DNA from: Isoetes taiwanensis
Lineage: Eukaryota > Streptophyta > Lycopodiopsida > Isoetales > Isoetaceae
Assembly: GCA_021234155.1 (NCBI GenBank)
Contig: JAJEKV010000050.1
Location: forward strand, 3,248,488 to 3,312,487
Length of the DNA: 64,000 nt
Reading direction: 5' to 3'
Positions within the stretch are counted from its first letter, which is position 1, and each line of letters opens with the position of its first letter. Positions 45,416-56,165 of this stretch are shown here, one piece after another. Made by a program: the position numbers and the translations under genes. Below the pieces are notes generated by a model. The model saw only the letters and a list, made by a program, of their open reading frames with translations, did not search any database and was not told where the DNA came from.

Positions 45416-47328
45416 ATGCCTGCTCGTGCTTTCACTCCTGAAGAACTTCTTTGCCAAACGGCGGCTCGATTGGAGCGCCATCAGCGTCGCGAAGCTGCTC
45501 GAGACATGTACGACACTGATTATGATATTGAAGGAGGTTGTGTCCGCTCAAGAGCACAGTCGGCACTGCCTACACCTCGTGTTCATTCTCGCCTAGGGTC
45601 TCCCCCTGTGTGTAAGCATTGCTCGTAACCCCAGTCGCCACATCATACACCCGTTCAGCCCACTCCTCATTATTTCCAAACCCCGAAAAACACCTACATT
45701 CATATCCCCTCAGATCACACCCCCCTACCTTCGCAACCTTCTTCTCCTCCTGCCGAAATGGGCTATCCACATGTCTCCTTTGGCCCTCCCCACGTCCATG
45801 AATATCAGACCTCCCCGTCTTTTCAGCATGCTCTTCCTGTCTACAATCTTAATGATCTCAAGCTTCATGAAGAGGGCTCCCATGGTCCTTTGCCCCAGGA
45901 TGCTCCTCTCTCTGGCCCTCTGGGTTTTTCTGTTCCTATGCCGCCTTGTTCCCAACCCACGGCTGTACCACAAAGCTATGTTCCTGCTTATGTTCCACCT
46001 ATATATGCGCAGGGTCCGCCTCCACCTCATGTTCAAAATCTTAAGCTGACGTACCCCACCTTCAGAAATACTAAAGGGAAGCCTCTGGATCAAAGTGCAC
46101 AAGCACACATGGAAAAATTTGAAGCGCTGGCTATCCTCAATGGCCACGCTCAACCTCAACTCAAGTTCCACATTTTTTCCACCACGCTGGGAGCCGCCCC
46201 TCATCAGTGGCTCATGGCCAACAAAAGCCATTGGAAACAAAACTGGCAAGAGATGAAGACTGCGTTTCTCTCTTATTATGGCACCACAGACGATGATCAA
46301 CTACTGCTAAAGCAACTCAATGATCTTCAGCAACAGCCCATGGAGTCTGCGCGTGATTTTGCGGATCGCCTTCACATTCTGGTCAGCAAGCTCCAGGAGT
46401 ACCCCACGCAAAGCCAGATTCTTGTCTGGTTTTTGCAGGCCTTCCTCCTGCCATACGTCTCATGACCGAGTACCTGCATCCCAAGACTCTAGAGCAGGCT
46501 ATCGAATTAGTCAACCACTCCGTCAACGTCTCCTCACGAGATATTCCCCTCACAGAACTACCTTTCATGCCTCCCATCATGGTTCCTCAGAATGCGATTC
46601 AGCCTCAACAATCTGCCCCTCAACGCACTCAGATCTGGTGTCACATCTGTAAATATCAACGTCATCTTGCCAATGAATGCAACTCCACCAATGGTCCTCC
46701 TCATTGTAAACGGTGCAACATGTGCAATCATGCCACGGAAGAGTGTCCTCGTTCCCATCCTACACCCCTCAGACAGAAAATGGTTTTCCAGGTGTAAACC
46801 ATGCCACAACAGCAACAATGGTATCCGCCTCAGCAATATCAACAATCTCAGCAACCTCAGCAATCTCGGGGTCAAGGCCCCCGTCAACCTTTTGATCCTT
46901 CCAAGACTCAGTGTTATCACTGCCAAGAATGGGGTCATACCACCACGGCATGCCCTCAACTTCCTCAAGTCCAAGTTCAACTTCCAGGAACAAATCAAAC
47001 TGCTTCAGTCAGACTCACGGCTTATCAACTATGGGTTGCCAATGGCAAACAATGCCCACGTCCTGTTCTGAGAAAGCCACCACGGCCACCTCAACAACAG
47101 CGACCTCAGCAAGCAGCGTCATCCTCCACTCCTCTAGATCAACAAGCTCAAGAAGAAATTTATCAGGCTCTCAATCCTCCGGTACAACAGTCCAATTGGG
47201 TTGGTTTGGTTTCTCACCAGACCAGGGCCTCACGCCCCTTGACTATCATACCTCATGACACGCAACCCATGTTTGCTGTTGACACGATTCCACATGAAGA
47301 TAAAAAAAAAGGTCCATTTCGCGCCTGA
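45416..47328 (+). pseudogene. Gag with three CCHC zinc knuckles, interrupted
   Basis: It starts MPARAFTPEEL at 45416. An in-frame TAA at 45626 precedes the capsid-like part (45758-46465), which contains MEKFEALAILNGHAQPQLKF. After a 1-base shift near 46430, the frame continues (46462-46797) with two CX2CX4HX4C knuckles, CHICKYQRHLANEC and CKRCNMCNHATEEC. A further in-frame TAA at 46795 is followed by a Gln/Pro-rich stretch and a third knuckle, CYHCQEWGHTTTAC (about 46915). The frame is lost again at an A9 run near 47306. Gag packages element RNA; as read, this copy cannot make it intact. Confidence 0.85.
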
Positions 47329-47541
47329 TCTTGATAAACTCATGCCCCATGTCATGCCCAAGGTGAGACAAAGCATCCTCAAGCTCATGCAAGCTGCTGA
47401 AGGCCGCACGCTTGCAAATGTTCATCCACCACGCGTGCTCAGCAGCGACAGGAGACACCTTCTTCATCCAAAAGCCCACGCTCTCAGCCGTATCCCAATA
47501 TTTCTGCAGAAGTAGAGCTTCTCAAGGAGGTTTCGGCTTCC

Positions 47542-48681
47542 TTGCCTCAGACTCCTGCCCCTTTGGATCCTACTGATCCATTTTCGCATGTTCCCTTGGA
47601 ACTTCAAGAAGAGCTCGCCAAAATCAAGATTCCTTTGAGCCTTTCCACTATTCTCAAACTCTGTCCTGCTCTCAAAGACCAGTTGCCTCTTCCCACTGTT
47701 CTGGTAGGAGCGGTGGCTACTTCAACACCCACGGTGCATGCCACGGTGGGCAACCAACAGATCAATCACGTTCAAATTGATGGAGGTAGTGATATCAACC
47801 TTATTACAGACAAGCTTCGGAAGCAATTGGGCATCAAGCAACTCTATCGTGCCCCCTATGACATCAAGTTGGCTAATGGCCATATCACGCGTCCTCAAGG
47901 TGTCACCCCTCTTCTCCACATCAGTATTGGTGATCTCAAATTCCCCTTGGAATTTGGTATTTGGAAAGCTGGTGAAGATCCGGGTGATTATGAAATGCTG
48001 GTTGGACGACCCTTTCTCCGCCAGGCTAAAAGTATTCATTATTGGGCCACGGATCAACTTGTCATCACTGATGGCCTTCTCAATGCCACTATGGATTTGG
48101 AAACGGGCAAGCTAATTTCTGTTGAACACGCTGAACCCTCGCTTTCCGATAGTGATTCTGAAGATGCTCAAAACACTTATCAGGTCCAGGCTCCACCTGC
48201 GAGTCTGCCTCTCTCATCCTACCCTGAGTATGCAGATCCTTGGGGTGAGATGAAACTTGATCAGGACCAGGCTGTGGCAGCTCTGCTTGACTCTTACTTG
48301 GCTCCTTGCAATCGAATTCAACGCCTTGATCATTTTTCAGACACGAAGGCTCCTTCTGAGGTTGTGGATGTTCACGCTGTCATGAAGCAACCTCTGCTTG
48401 ATGACGCTCAGCAGCCCCTTTTCTTCACTACTCAAAATGCTGCACCTCCCGTGATGCTCCAACCACCTGCTCAAGTTGTTAAGGACACGGAGGTTGTCCC
48501 CCACATTCAAACTCCTGATGTGGAAGTCGTGGATCTTGGAGAAAATCAATCAGTCCGCTTGGCTGCCAATCTTCCGCACACTTATAAAGCCCGCGCCATC
48601 ACTTTGTTCAAAAAATTCAAACATATCTTTGCGTGGAGCTATAAAGACCTTCGGGGTATCAAAAAAGAGAGAGGGGACTGA
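47542..48681 (+). pseudogene. Retropepsin region and RT N-terminus
   Basis: An open frame of about 379 codons. IDGGSDINLIT near residue 79 is the aspartic protease active site (D-G-G in place of the usual D-S/T-G). GRPFLR near residue 155 is the conserved end of the domain. The C-terminal part ends with FKHIFAWSYKDLRGIKK, the start of the RT region, and then loses frame. The protease would process gag-pol in the particle. The frame loss at 48681 separates it from RT; pol is normally one frame. Confidence 0.8.
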
Positions 48682-48689
48682 CCATTCCC

Positions 48690-51369
48690 ACTAAACCTGA
48701 TGCACGCCCAATCTAGCAACGACAGTACCGGCTCAAACCCAACTATCGTGACCCCGTCAAAGCCGAAATTGACAAGCTCCTGGCTGCTGGCTTAATTTAT
48801 GAGGTCAAACATTCAGAGTGGGTGAGCCCCATTGTCATTTCTCTCAAGCATAATGGAAAAATCCGTGTTTGCGTGGACTACAGAAAATTAAATCAAGCCA
48901 CAGAACGGGATCACTTCCCGCTACCCTTCACAGACCAGGTTCTGAAAGAGGTCGCTGGTCACGAAATGTACTCTTTCATGGATGGCTTTTCTGGGTACAA
49001 TCAAATCTCCATCAAACAAAAAGATCAACTCAAAACTACTTTCACCACGCCGTGGGGCACTTTTGCCTACAAGGTGATTCCCTTTGGACTATCAAACTCT
49101 CCATCCACATTTCAACGCATCATGCTTTCTGTATTTCAAGACTATATGAAAGATAGTCCTTTTCTACAAATTTTTCAAGATGATTTCTCAGCCTACAGCT
49201 CCATGGATGATCATCTGGAGAAGTTAGAGCTGGTTTTTAAAAAATGTGATGAGTCAGGTATCAGTTTCAATCCCGAGAAATGCACTTTTTGTGTCACCTC
49301 CGGTGTTCTTTTGGGTCATGTGGTTAGTAAAGAAGGCATCACCACGAATCCTGCCAAAACCAGTTGTGTGCTGAAGGCACATGCACCATCCAACATTAAA
49401 GAGACACGCTCTTTCCTGGGTAAGGTCAATTACTATGCCACTTTCATTCCTGGCCTCGCTGCCATTGCTGATCCCATTCATAAACTCACGGGTGACGAAT
49501 CCTCTTGGGCTTGGAATCCCCAGGCGGAGGCAGCATTCCAGAAGCTGAAGCTTTTGCTTACTCAGACACATATCCTTGTTCCCCCTCAATGGGACAAGCC
49601 CTTTCATGTTCATGTGGATGTCTCGGCATTTGCCATTGATGTTGTTCTTTCTCAGACATATGATGAGCACACGGATAAACCCATCCGCTATGCTAGCCGG
49701 AAACTCAATCCTGCGGAGCGAAATTATTCTGCCATGGAGCAGGAAGCATTGGGCTTAGTTTTCTGTGTCCAACGTTTCCGTCATTATTTCTTGGGAAGCA
49801 AGATCAAGTTCTTTGTCCATCATCAAGCTCTTCTCTATTTGATCAACAAAGCCACGCCCACGGGTCGCATTGCTCGTTGGGTCCTTTTTCTACAAGAGTT
49901 CGCTCCCTTTGAAATCATTCACAAGGCCAAAAAATCTCATGTTGTGCCCGATTATCTCTCACGCATCCACACCAATGATCCATCCATGGGTGTTTCTGAT
50001 GTTTTTCCAGACGCCCAACTGTTATTGGTCACAACCACGCCACTTTGGTTTCACGACTATCAGCAGTATCTCCTCTCTGGAGCCCTTCCGACTGAGGATT
50101 CCACGCTCTCTCCCGAAAAACTTCACTCACGCCGTCGTCAGTTCCTCCGTGAGGTCCATGACTACACCATGGTTGCAGGCCATCTCTACAAAGGCGGCAA
50201 AGACATGGTCCTGCGTCGATGTGTTCTCCCTCATGAAGTACCTGAAATTGTTCGTCAAGCCCATGAAGGCATGGGTGGTGGTCATTTCAGTAGTGACACC
50301 ACGGCACGCAAAATTCTTCTTGCAGGCTACTTTTGGCCCACGCTCTTCAAGGATGCCCACGCTCACGCCCGCACGTGTGATGTCTGTCAGCGTGTGGGTC
50401 GGCCCACGGCCCGTGATGCTCTCCCTTTGACGCCGGTTGCCACCCCATTACCCTTCAGCAAGTGGGGCATGGACTTTGTGGGGCCCATGGATCCTCCTGC
50501 GAGGCACATCCGTGCTCGTTATCTCTTAGTTCTCACGGATTATGCTACCAAGTGGGCGGAGGCCTGTGCACTTCCTGATAACACTACTGCCAGTACGGCC
50601 AGAGTACTTTACACGCACATCATCACGCGTTTTGGTTGTCCCACGGAACTAGTCAGTGATCGTGGAGTTCATTTTGTCAATCACACCATCAAGGAGATGA
50701 CAGATTATTTGCATATCCATCACAGAAAAAGCACATCTTACTATCCTCAAGGGAATGGTTTGGCTGAAAGCACTAATAAAACTCTCATTACTATTCTGAA
50801 GAAAATATGTGATGCTTCTCGCACGGATTGGCTACCTACTGTTCTCTGGGCTTACAACACGAGCTTTAAAATTGCTACAGGCCACACTCCTTTCAAGCTG
50901 GTTTATGGCCAAGAGGCTCTCATGCCTTTTGAGTATATCCTTCCAGCTCTTCGTTTTCAACTGGCCACAGTGCATAATCCACCTGCAGCACTTCAAGAAC
51001 GAGTTTATCAACTTGAACAGTTAGATGAACTTCGCCGAGATGCTTATCTTCGTGTCCTTACTGGGCAACAATTGCGAAAAAACCTGGCATGACAAACATC
51101 TCAAAGCAAAGAAATTTCAAGAGGGAGATTTGGTCCTACTCTATGACTCCAGATACAAAAATTTTCCAGGAAAATTAAAGTTTCGGTGGCTTGGTCCTTA
51201 TCAAATTCTTCAAGTTGTGCAACCAAGTGTTTTCAAACTCGCCGAGTTAGATGGCACACCATTACCTACTCTAGTTAATGGCTTTCGCCTCAAACAATTT
51301 CACACTGATGACACGACAGTTCCTTCAAACAACCAGGATGATCATTCAGACTCTGCACAAAGTGAGTAG
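48690..51369 (+). pseudogene. Reverse transcriptase, RNase H and integrase of the Athila-like element
   Basis: The main frame runs 48822-51092 (756 codons), with RT sequence readable from about 48690. RT has VCVDYRKLNQ, PFGLSNSPSTF and the catalytic FQDDFSAY near residue 120. RNase H starts near residue 260 (FHVHVDVSAF) and ends near DYLSR. Integrase has the HHCC finger (CDVCQR near residue 525) and the catalytic triad: D in WGMDFVGP (~550), D in VSDRGVHF (~612) and E in LAEST (~648), all present. A 1-base shift in an A6 run near 51078 moves the end (GDLVLLYDSRYKN, WLGPYQI) into another frame (to 51369). No chromodomain is seen. Confidence 0.9.
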
Positions 51370-51488
51370 AAGACTATTTATATTATATATGTCGCGAGAA
51401 AAACAAAATGTGGGCATTGCCCATATACTTTCGCTACGGGCTGAGCCCGATATACAAAATTCTACATTAAAGGGGACCCCTACTCCGG

Positions 51489-51768
51489 GTTTGGAGCAGA
51501 GGTCACACGGAGGATGTGGTAGAGGCACTGCTCGTGGTCCCAGCACATGTGAATGACCAGCTCCATCGGGTTGGTCAGTGGGTCGGGGTGCTCCGCCATT
51601 CCGGCACACCAACCGTCCATAGAAATGCCACGATTGCGCAGCTTCCAGAGGTCGAGCGCGTTCATCTTTGCAGTGATCCACTCATTGCAATTTCAGGGCA
51701 TAGTGCAGTCGCTGTCCATCATCGCCAACTGCTGTCTTCGGTTCGTCCACTGCTCGCTTTATATAGCC
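51489..51768 (-). pseudogene. Antisense small ORF with TATA-like box between pol and ORF3
   Basis: On the minus strand, GCTATATAAAGCG (about 51756-51768) is followed about 30 bases later by ATGATGGAC. The frame then reads through one TGA into a protein-like stretch (NALDLWKLRNRGISMDGW, then CAGMAEHPDPLTNPMELV and HMCWDHEQCLYHILR) ending near 51489. The composition is sensible, with Trp, Cys and His well placed, unlike random sequence. Antisense ORFs after pol are known in some Tat-lineage elements. The single stop near the start may be a mutation, or a later ATG may be used. Function unknown. Confidence 0.45.
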
Positions 51769-52235
51769 ATGCCGCCTAAAGTTCTGCCGACATGGACCAA
51801 TCACAATTTAGCTAACGTGGTTGTATGCAACGCACCTTCTAATTCCAGATTCCCTTATCCGGCCGCAAATCTAGTCATGGTACAATCTGCCACCTACTTT
51901 TATGATATCCGACTCTCGAGTTGCCTGTATTAATTGTTATTCCTTCATCCTACGCCCGTCTGCCATTATTACTCATACCTTCACCAAGCTGTCACATCCT
52001 ACTGTCCATCCTTGTTCATCTCCACCGTTCCTTTGCTTTTCCTTTGCCGCTTGGGGACTTAGCCAAAATTTTGCCTCCGAATCGTCTCTTTCAGATCTGC
52101 TGCCATCTGGCACCATCAATGGCTCAGCTTCCACTCCTTGCATACCTTTCCTAAACAGCCGCGCGCCCTAAAACTTTTCGCATCTCCTTCGTCCTCCGTT
52201 TTCCACTCTCCGTTCTCCGCCTTCCTTCCTTCTCT

Positions 52236-54732
52236 TTGATCATCGCCATGGCTGCTTCACCTAAGTTCCCTACTCTTCAAGTTACTGTCCCCAGGGATCC
52301 GGCTCTTTTCGAGTCGGTGATTTTTTCTACTCCCACTCTCAGAGATCCTTTGGAAGGTCCGAGTCGAGAAGTTGCAGAATGCACAGGGTTGTTTGAGTTC
52401 TCCAGGCAAAAACTCCCGGCTCTAAATCCACTTCAACTCAGGCAGTTTGTCGCTCATATGGTCAAGACCAACGACGGCTATTTAACAGAGATTGATCAAA
52501 CTCGTATTCTCCTCACCCAGCCTCTTCTTGTCCAGGTATTCCAAATGCCTATCCGCACCCCTTCTTTAAATTGTGCTGCTTTACAGGATCAGGATGTCAC
52601 TAAGTATGGCCAAACTCCTTATGCGGCCACCACTCATAAGCTCACCAACATTGCCAAACCCCATGACGACTTTGTGAAGTTTTTGTGGTGCAAGTTCTAT
52701 GGGTACTCCATCAAGAATACCCATATCAACAAACCGTTCTTTCATGTTGCTATCCTGGCCATCCACTCTCAGCATCCCATTGATTGGCCTCAGATTTTGT
52801 TCCTCCGTCTGCTTCATGATATTGATTGCATCCGTAATGCCCCGAGCTCTGGGTTGGAGTCTGCCATGGGAGCTCACATGCAAGCCATCATTAATCATTG
52901 TCTTCCGGTTCCCAGTCAAGGTTCACCTACTGATCTGGATACTACCTCTCAAGCCTCCACTCATCAGCCTTCCAACATCATCTCTGCTGTCAAAAACCTC
53001 CAGGAAGAAACCTCCCGTCCACAACCGTCTTCTTCTCCTCCTCGTGTCCCACAACGTGAACCCGTCATCAATGTTCCCTCCTCTCAGTCCACAAAAATTA
53101 AAAATTCCCGCTCTCAGCAAGTCTCTCAGAATACCCCATCTGTCCGCCCACACCAGTCCTTACAAGTTCAACCCTTGCACCCTCCTCTGTCCCGACGCGC
53201 CCTCTACCAGTATCAACAAGATGTCCAAGAAATGCATGTTCAAACTTCAAGACTCTCAAGAAAACTTTACGAATGGGATCCAGCATTACATGGATTCCAC
53301 GGAAGCTCTTCACCGTGATCTTCAGGCTGCCACAACACAGGTTTAATCTCTCGAAGACAGTCTTCAAAATAAGCACGATGCTCTCTTACAGACCCGTGAG
53401 GCTCTCCAGGCCGAACAAGAAAGGACCACCATGCTCACCGATCAGCAAGCTCAGTTGCAGACCACCATTCAAGAACTTCTGGCCAAACTCCAGGATAAGG
53501 ATAAGCTCCTTACTGGTCTCTAGACCTTATATATAGATCTCTCCACAGATTACAACAATCACCTCCAGCAGGTTGCTCTCCGTGATGATCGCATATCTCT
53601 TCTAGAAGGACAAGTCTCCGCACTTCAGACTCAGGTCACGCCTTTACAGGCTCAGGTTGTTGAAGCTCAGAAGCAGAAGTTGATCGATGACACAGAAATT
53701 GCAAGTCTTCAGCTCCAACTCTCTACTTAAGGCCCTTCATCTTCACAGGCCACGCACTCACACCGGAAAATCCGTGATCAGTGATGTCTCCTCGCGGACA
53801 AAGATAACAAGATCCGTGACCTCGAACATCAGGTCAACCAAGCTCTCCAGTCTGCTGAAGAAGCTCAGAGTCAACATGAGACCTACCTCCAGCTTGCTCT
53901 GACAATTCCAAGGGATTACTCCACTCCCTCAAGTTATTTAGACTATGTAGTCTCCCGCCGTCATCTATTCCTCCTGAAATGGTACTCCACAAACGACAAG
54001 ATTCATGAGCCCCTCAGCAGCGCTGATCTTCTCTCTATATGGCCGGATCTTTCCATTGAAGATAAAGGCCTTTTCTGTGCTCTCTTGGTTTATGGTCTTC
54101 TCACCTGTGATGATCCCGAATTCTTCATCTTTCATGTTGTCCAGCCCATGGCCTACGTCATTCATGATTTTTATCTCGCTGATACCATAGACAAATTTGA
54201 AGATGGGCCAAACCGTGTATTCAGTGGCAATGACCTTGCTCAATGGCTGTTGTTGCCTGAGAACAAATACTTGAAGGATCCCACTCATGCCATCCCCTTC
54301 AAAGAGGAGTACATGCCAGAGCTTGCTCATCATCTTCCTCTCTGGATTGCAGAGACTCTGCAACAAGTGCGCAAAAACTTATCAGAGGACATGGGTATTC
54401 AATTTGCTCAGATTTATCTGCAGCATCTTGGTGGATATAACACACTTCGTGTATATCTGGACAGCCAAACTGCCCCCACAGAATGGATCTCTCCTCCTGT
54501 GCATACTATGCTTTCCTGTTCTGAATGGGAACAGTGGTGTCAAACTTTAGATGCCGATCTTGTTCGAGAATTACGTGAGCAGGCTCAGAAACCCATGATG
54601 CAGCCCCAACCAGATACTCATCTTTATGCCTCTCTGGGAGCGCCACCACGCCATCGATATCTGACTGGCGTCTCCCATTTTGGACCATGGTTCTGGTTGA
54701 TCACGCAGGGAGAATTTGTTTTGTTGGAGTAG
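52236..54732 (+). pseudogene. ORF3: extra coiled-coil protein downstream of integrase
   Basis: The region codes for about 830 residues over two frames. Frame 3 (52236-53318) gives a globular part of about 220 residues (LNPLQLRQFVAHMVK, HDDFVKFLWCKFYGYS), then a Ser/Pro/Gln-rich linker. Near 53250 the sense moves to frame 1, with a long coiled coil (LQAEQERTTMLTDQQAQLQ and similar) holding four stops (53344, 53521, 53728, 53782). A clean C-terminal domain follows (54085-54732; WPDLSIEDKGLFCALLVYG, LPLWIAETLQQVR). It occupies the env-like position but has no signal peptide or membrane segment. It loosely recalls the layout of the 'putative gypsy type transposon' proteins of plants. I do not recognise the family. 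Confidence 0.65.
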
Positions 54733-55340
54733 CATCGAAGAAAGACATAGGTGCAGGAAAAAAGCTCATGAGCATGGATAAATAGAATCTTTGTGCAGGA
54801 AGAATGCTGCTCCTGGAAAAATGCTCCTGGACCACCTGGATATGGATAAATAGTGTAGTAAGTAGCCCAAGTATCTTCACAATGCACTGATCCAAATCGA
54901 AGTTGAATGATGCAGACCATGGAGAGGACAAGGAAAACTGTGCCAACAATGGGGCCAATGGCTAAACAACAATAAGAACGAAAGCACTTGGAACAGAAGA
55001 AGATATTTCTGATTATCTTTCCCTGCGCTGCAAGAGACGGCCTACTGCAATCTAATCCGGCTTTATAAATGGCCCTGCACCTAGCAATCGGTCTGGCACT
55101 ACAAAAGCAGTTGAATCTTCATCTAATTCTTCCTGTTTATAGAATGCAGTGCTTGATTCACATATTGCTGTTTCAAAAAGACTTTGAAACTGTTCCTCAA
55201 CAATCTGAGCCGAAATTTATCCAAATCGTCCCCAAAAGCTCATTGGCTTGCTTCTGCATCAGAGTTACGGATTTGAGTACATTAGCTGCATCTTGCTCAT
55301 AAGCCAATTGAAGCCTGGCCTGGAAAGTGCCACGGTCGCG
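54733..55340. other. Sequence after ORF3; no LTR found
   Basis: A minus-strand frame at about 54870-55000 has a hydrophobic stretch (IGPIVGTVFLVLSMVCIIQL), and another at 55197-55330 reads RLQLAYEQDAANVLKSVTL. They may be parts of one broken host gene, but I cannot connect them. The expected 3' LTR and PPT of the Athila-like element are absent. Confidence 0.35.
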
Positions 55341-55388
55341 GAACTCCGTATATATCATCCGGGATGTGGTTTTTTCGGACAAAACAAA

Positions 55389-55552
55389 GTGGTTAATCCG
55401 GACATCCGGTATCAGACAGGGTGGTTAATCCAGACATCCGATATCAGCCAGGGTGGTTAATCCGGACATCCGATATCAGCCAGGGTGGTTAATCCGGACA
55501 TCCGATATCAGCCAAATGGTTAATCCGGACAAAAAGTGGTTAATCCAGACAA
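55389..55552 (+). repeat. 32-bp subterminal tandem repeat array (left)
   Basis: Units start at 55389, 55421, 55453 and 55485 with exact 32-base spacing and few mismatches. Two shortened units follow that end in AAAAA. Each begins GTGGTTAATCC(G/A)GACA. Confidence 0.92.
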
Positions 55553-55777
55553 AAAACCAAGCGTAGAACTGTGCGGCGGGGGCAGAAATTTTGATCAGAT
55601 CACTCTTGCTGCTCCGTGGGTGGTTTGATCCGCTATAAGAAGCATGTCAATCGCTTTGTATACCCCTTTTATGCTAGATTGATGAAAAGAGGAAGAGATT
55701 TAAGGCGAAATAGAGCAGAATCGATCAAAAAAGGGGCAAAAACAGTTGGTTTTTGGGCTTCAAACTGCGCAGTTCTT

Positions 55778-55840
55778 AATGGCTGATAACGGGTGTCCGG
55801 ATTAACCACAATGGCTGATAACGGGTGTCCGGATTAACCA
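55778..55840 (-). repeat. 32-bp subterminal units (right, inverted)
   Basis: Two copies of AATGGCTGATAACGGGTGTC followed by CGGATTAACCAC are the inverse of the left array unit with some changes (CACCCGTTATCAG versus CATCCGATATCAG). Confidence 0.9.
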
Positions 55841-55876
55841 CATCCCGGATGATATATACGGTCTTCCCACGGTCGC

Positions 55877-56165
55877 AAGTATACCGTCCATTTTATGCCA
55901 CATGAAGGGGCGTGATTCGGATAGGTACAGAAAACTCCAGGGCGAGCATAAAAAAACCCCATTAATCCAAAACATCCATGTTGAAACCATAATGTGCATG
56001 CGCAACGATCTAATACTCAGGGAACCACCCCTAGCAAAACCCAACCCCTGGTATCCCCTACCTTGGGAGCCGAAGCTTAGAGTTCATCCACACCGTTGTA
56101 CTCAGGGTTGGTATACGGTCCATTTTATGTTGCGTGGAGGGGCGTGATTCGGACAGCATCAGCTA
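55877..56165. repeat. Direct repeat pair of about 50 bp
   Basis: TATAC(C/G)GTCCATTTTATG with GGGGCGTGATTCGGA occurs at about 55882-55920 and 56113-56155. The stretch between holds no gene. Confidence 0.75.

Larger units (their letters stand above)
44848..54732 (+). mobile_element. Athila-like Ty3/gypsy retrotransposon with extra ORFs, 3' LTR missing
   Basis: Order: 5' LTR (44848-45368), tRNA-Asp-type PBS (45370), gag, protease, RT, RNase H, integrase (to 51369), an untranslated spacer with an antisense ORF (about 51480-51770), then a long extra ORF (52236-54732). The PBS and gene order fit the Athila/Tat group. Gag and pol are broken by a few in-frame stops and 1-base shifts, several in homopolymers. 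No plus-strand 3' LTR is found after 54732, so the element is truncated or rearranged. A decayed relative lies at 1-3607 and an opposite-facing LTR at 57621-58153. Confidence 0.88.
55341..55866. mobile_element. Mutator-like MITE with target duplications and subterminal repeats
   Basis: The terminal inverted repeats are about 31 bp, beginning GAA(C/G)(T/A)CCGTATATATC and running to GGGATGTGGTT, with two mismatches. The element is flanked by a 10-bp direct repeat CCACGGTCGC (55330-55339 and 55867-55876), the 9-11 bp duplication typical of Mutator-like transposons. Inside the left end are about six 32-bp tandem units (GTGGTTAATCCGGACATCCG...), and the right end holds two inverted units. It is 526 bp, codes for nothing, and must be moved by a transposase elsewhere. 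Confidence 0.88.

Noticed and set aside
45725-46300. Long minus-strand ORF opposite gag
   Set aside because: Shadow of the gag coding region; composition follows the opposite-strand codons.
52236-54732. Envelope protein
   Set aside because: It has the right position but no signal peptide, no membrane segment and a long coiled coil instead.
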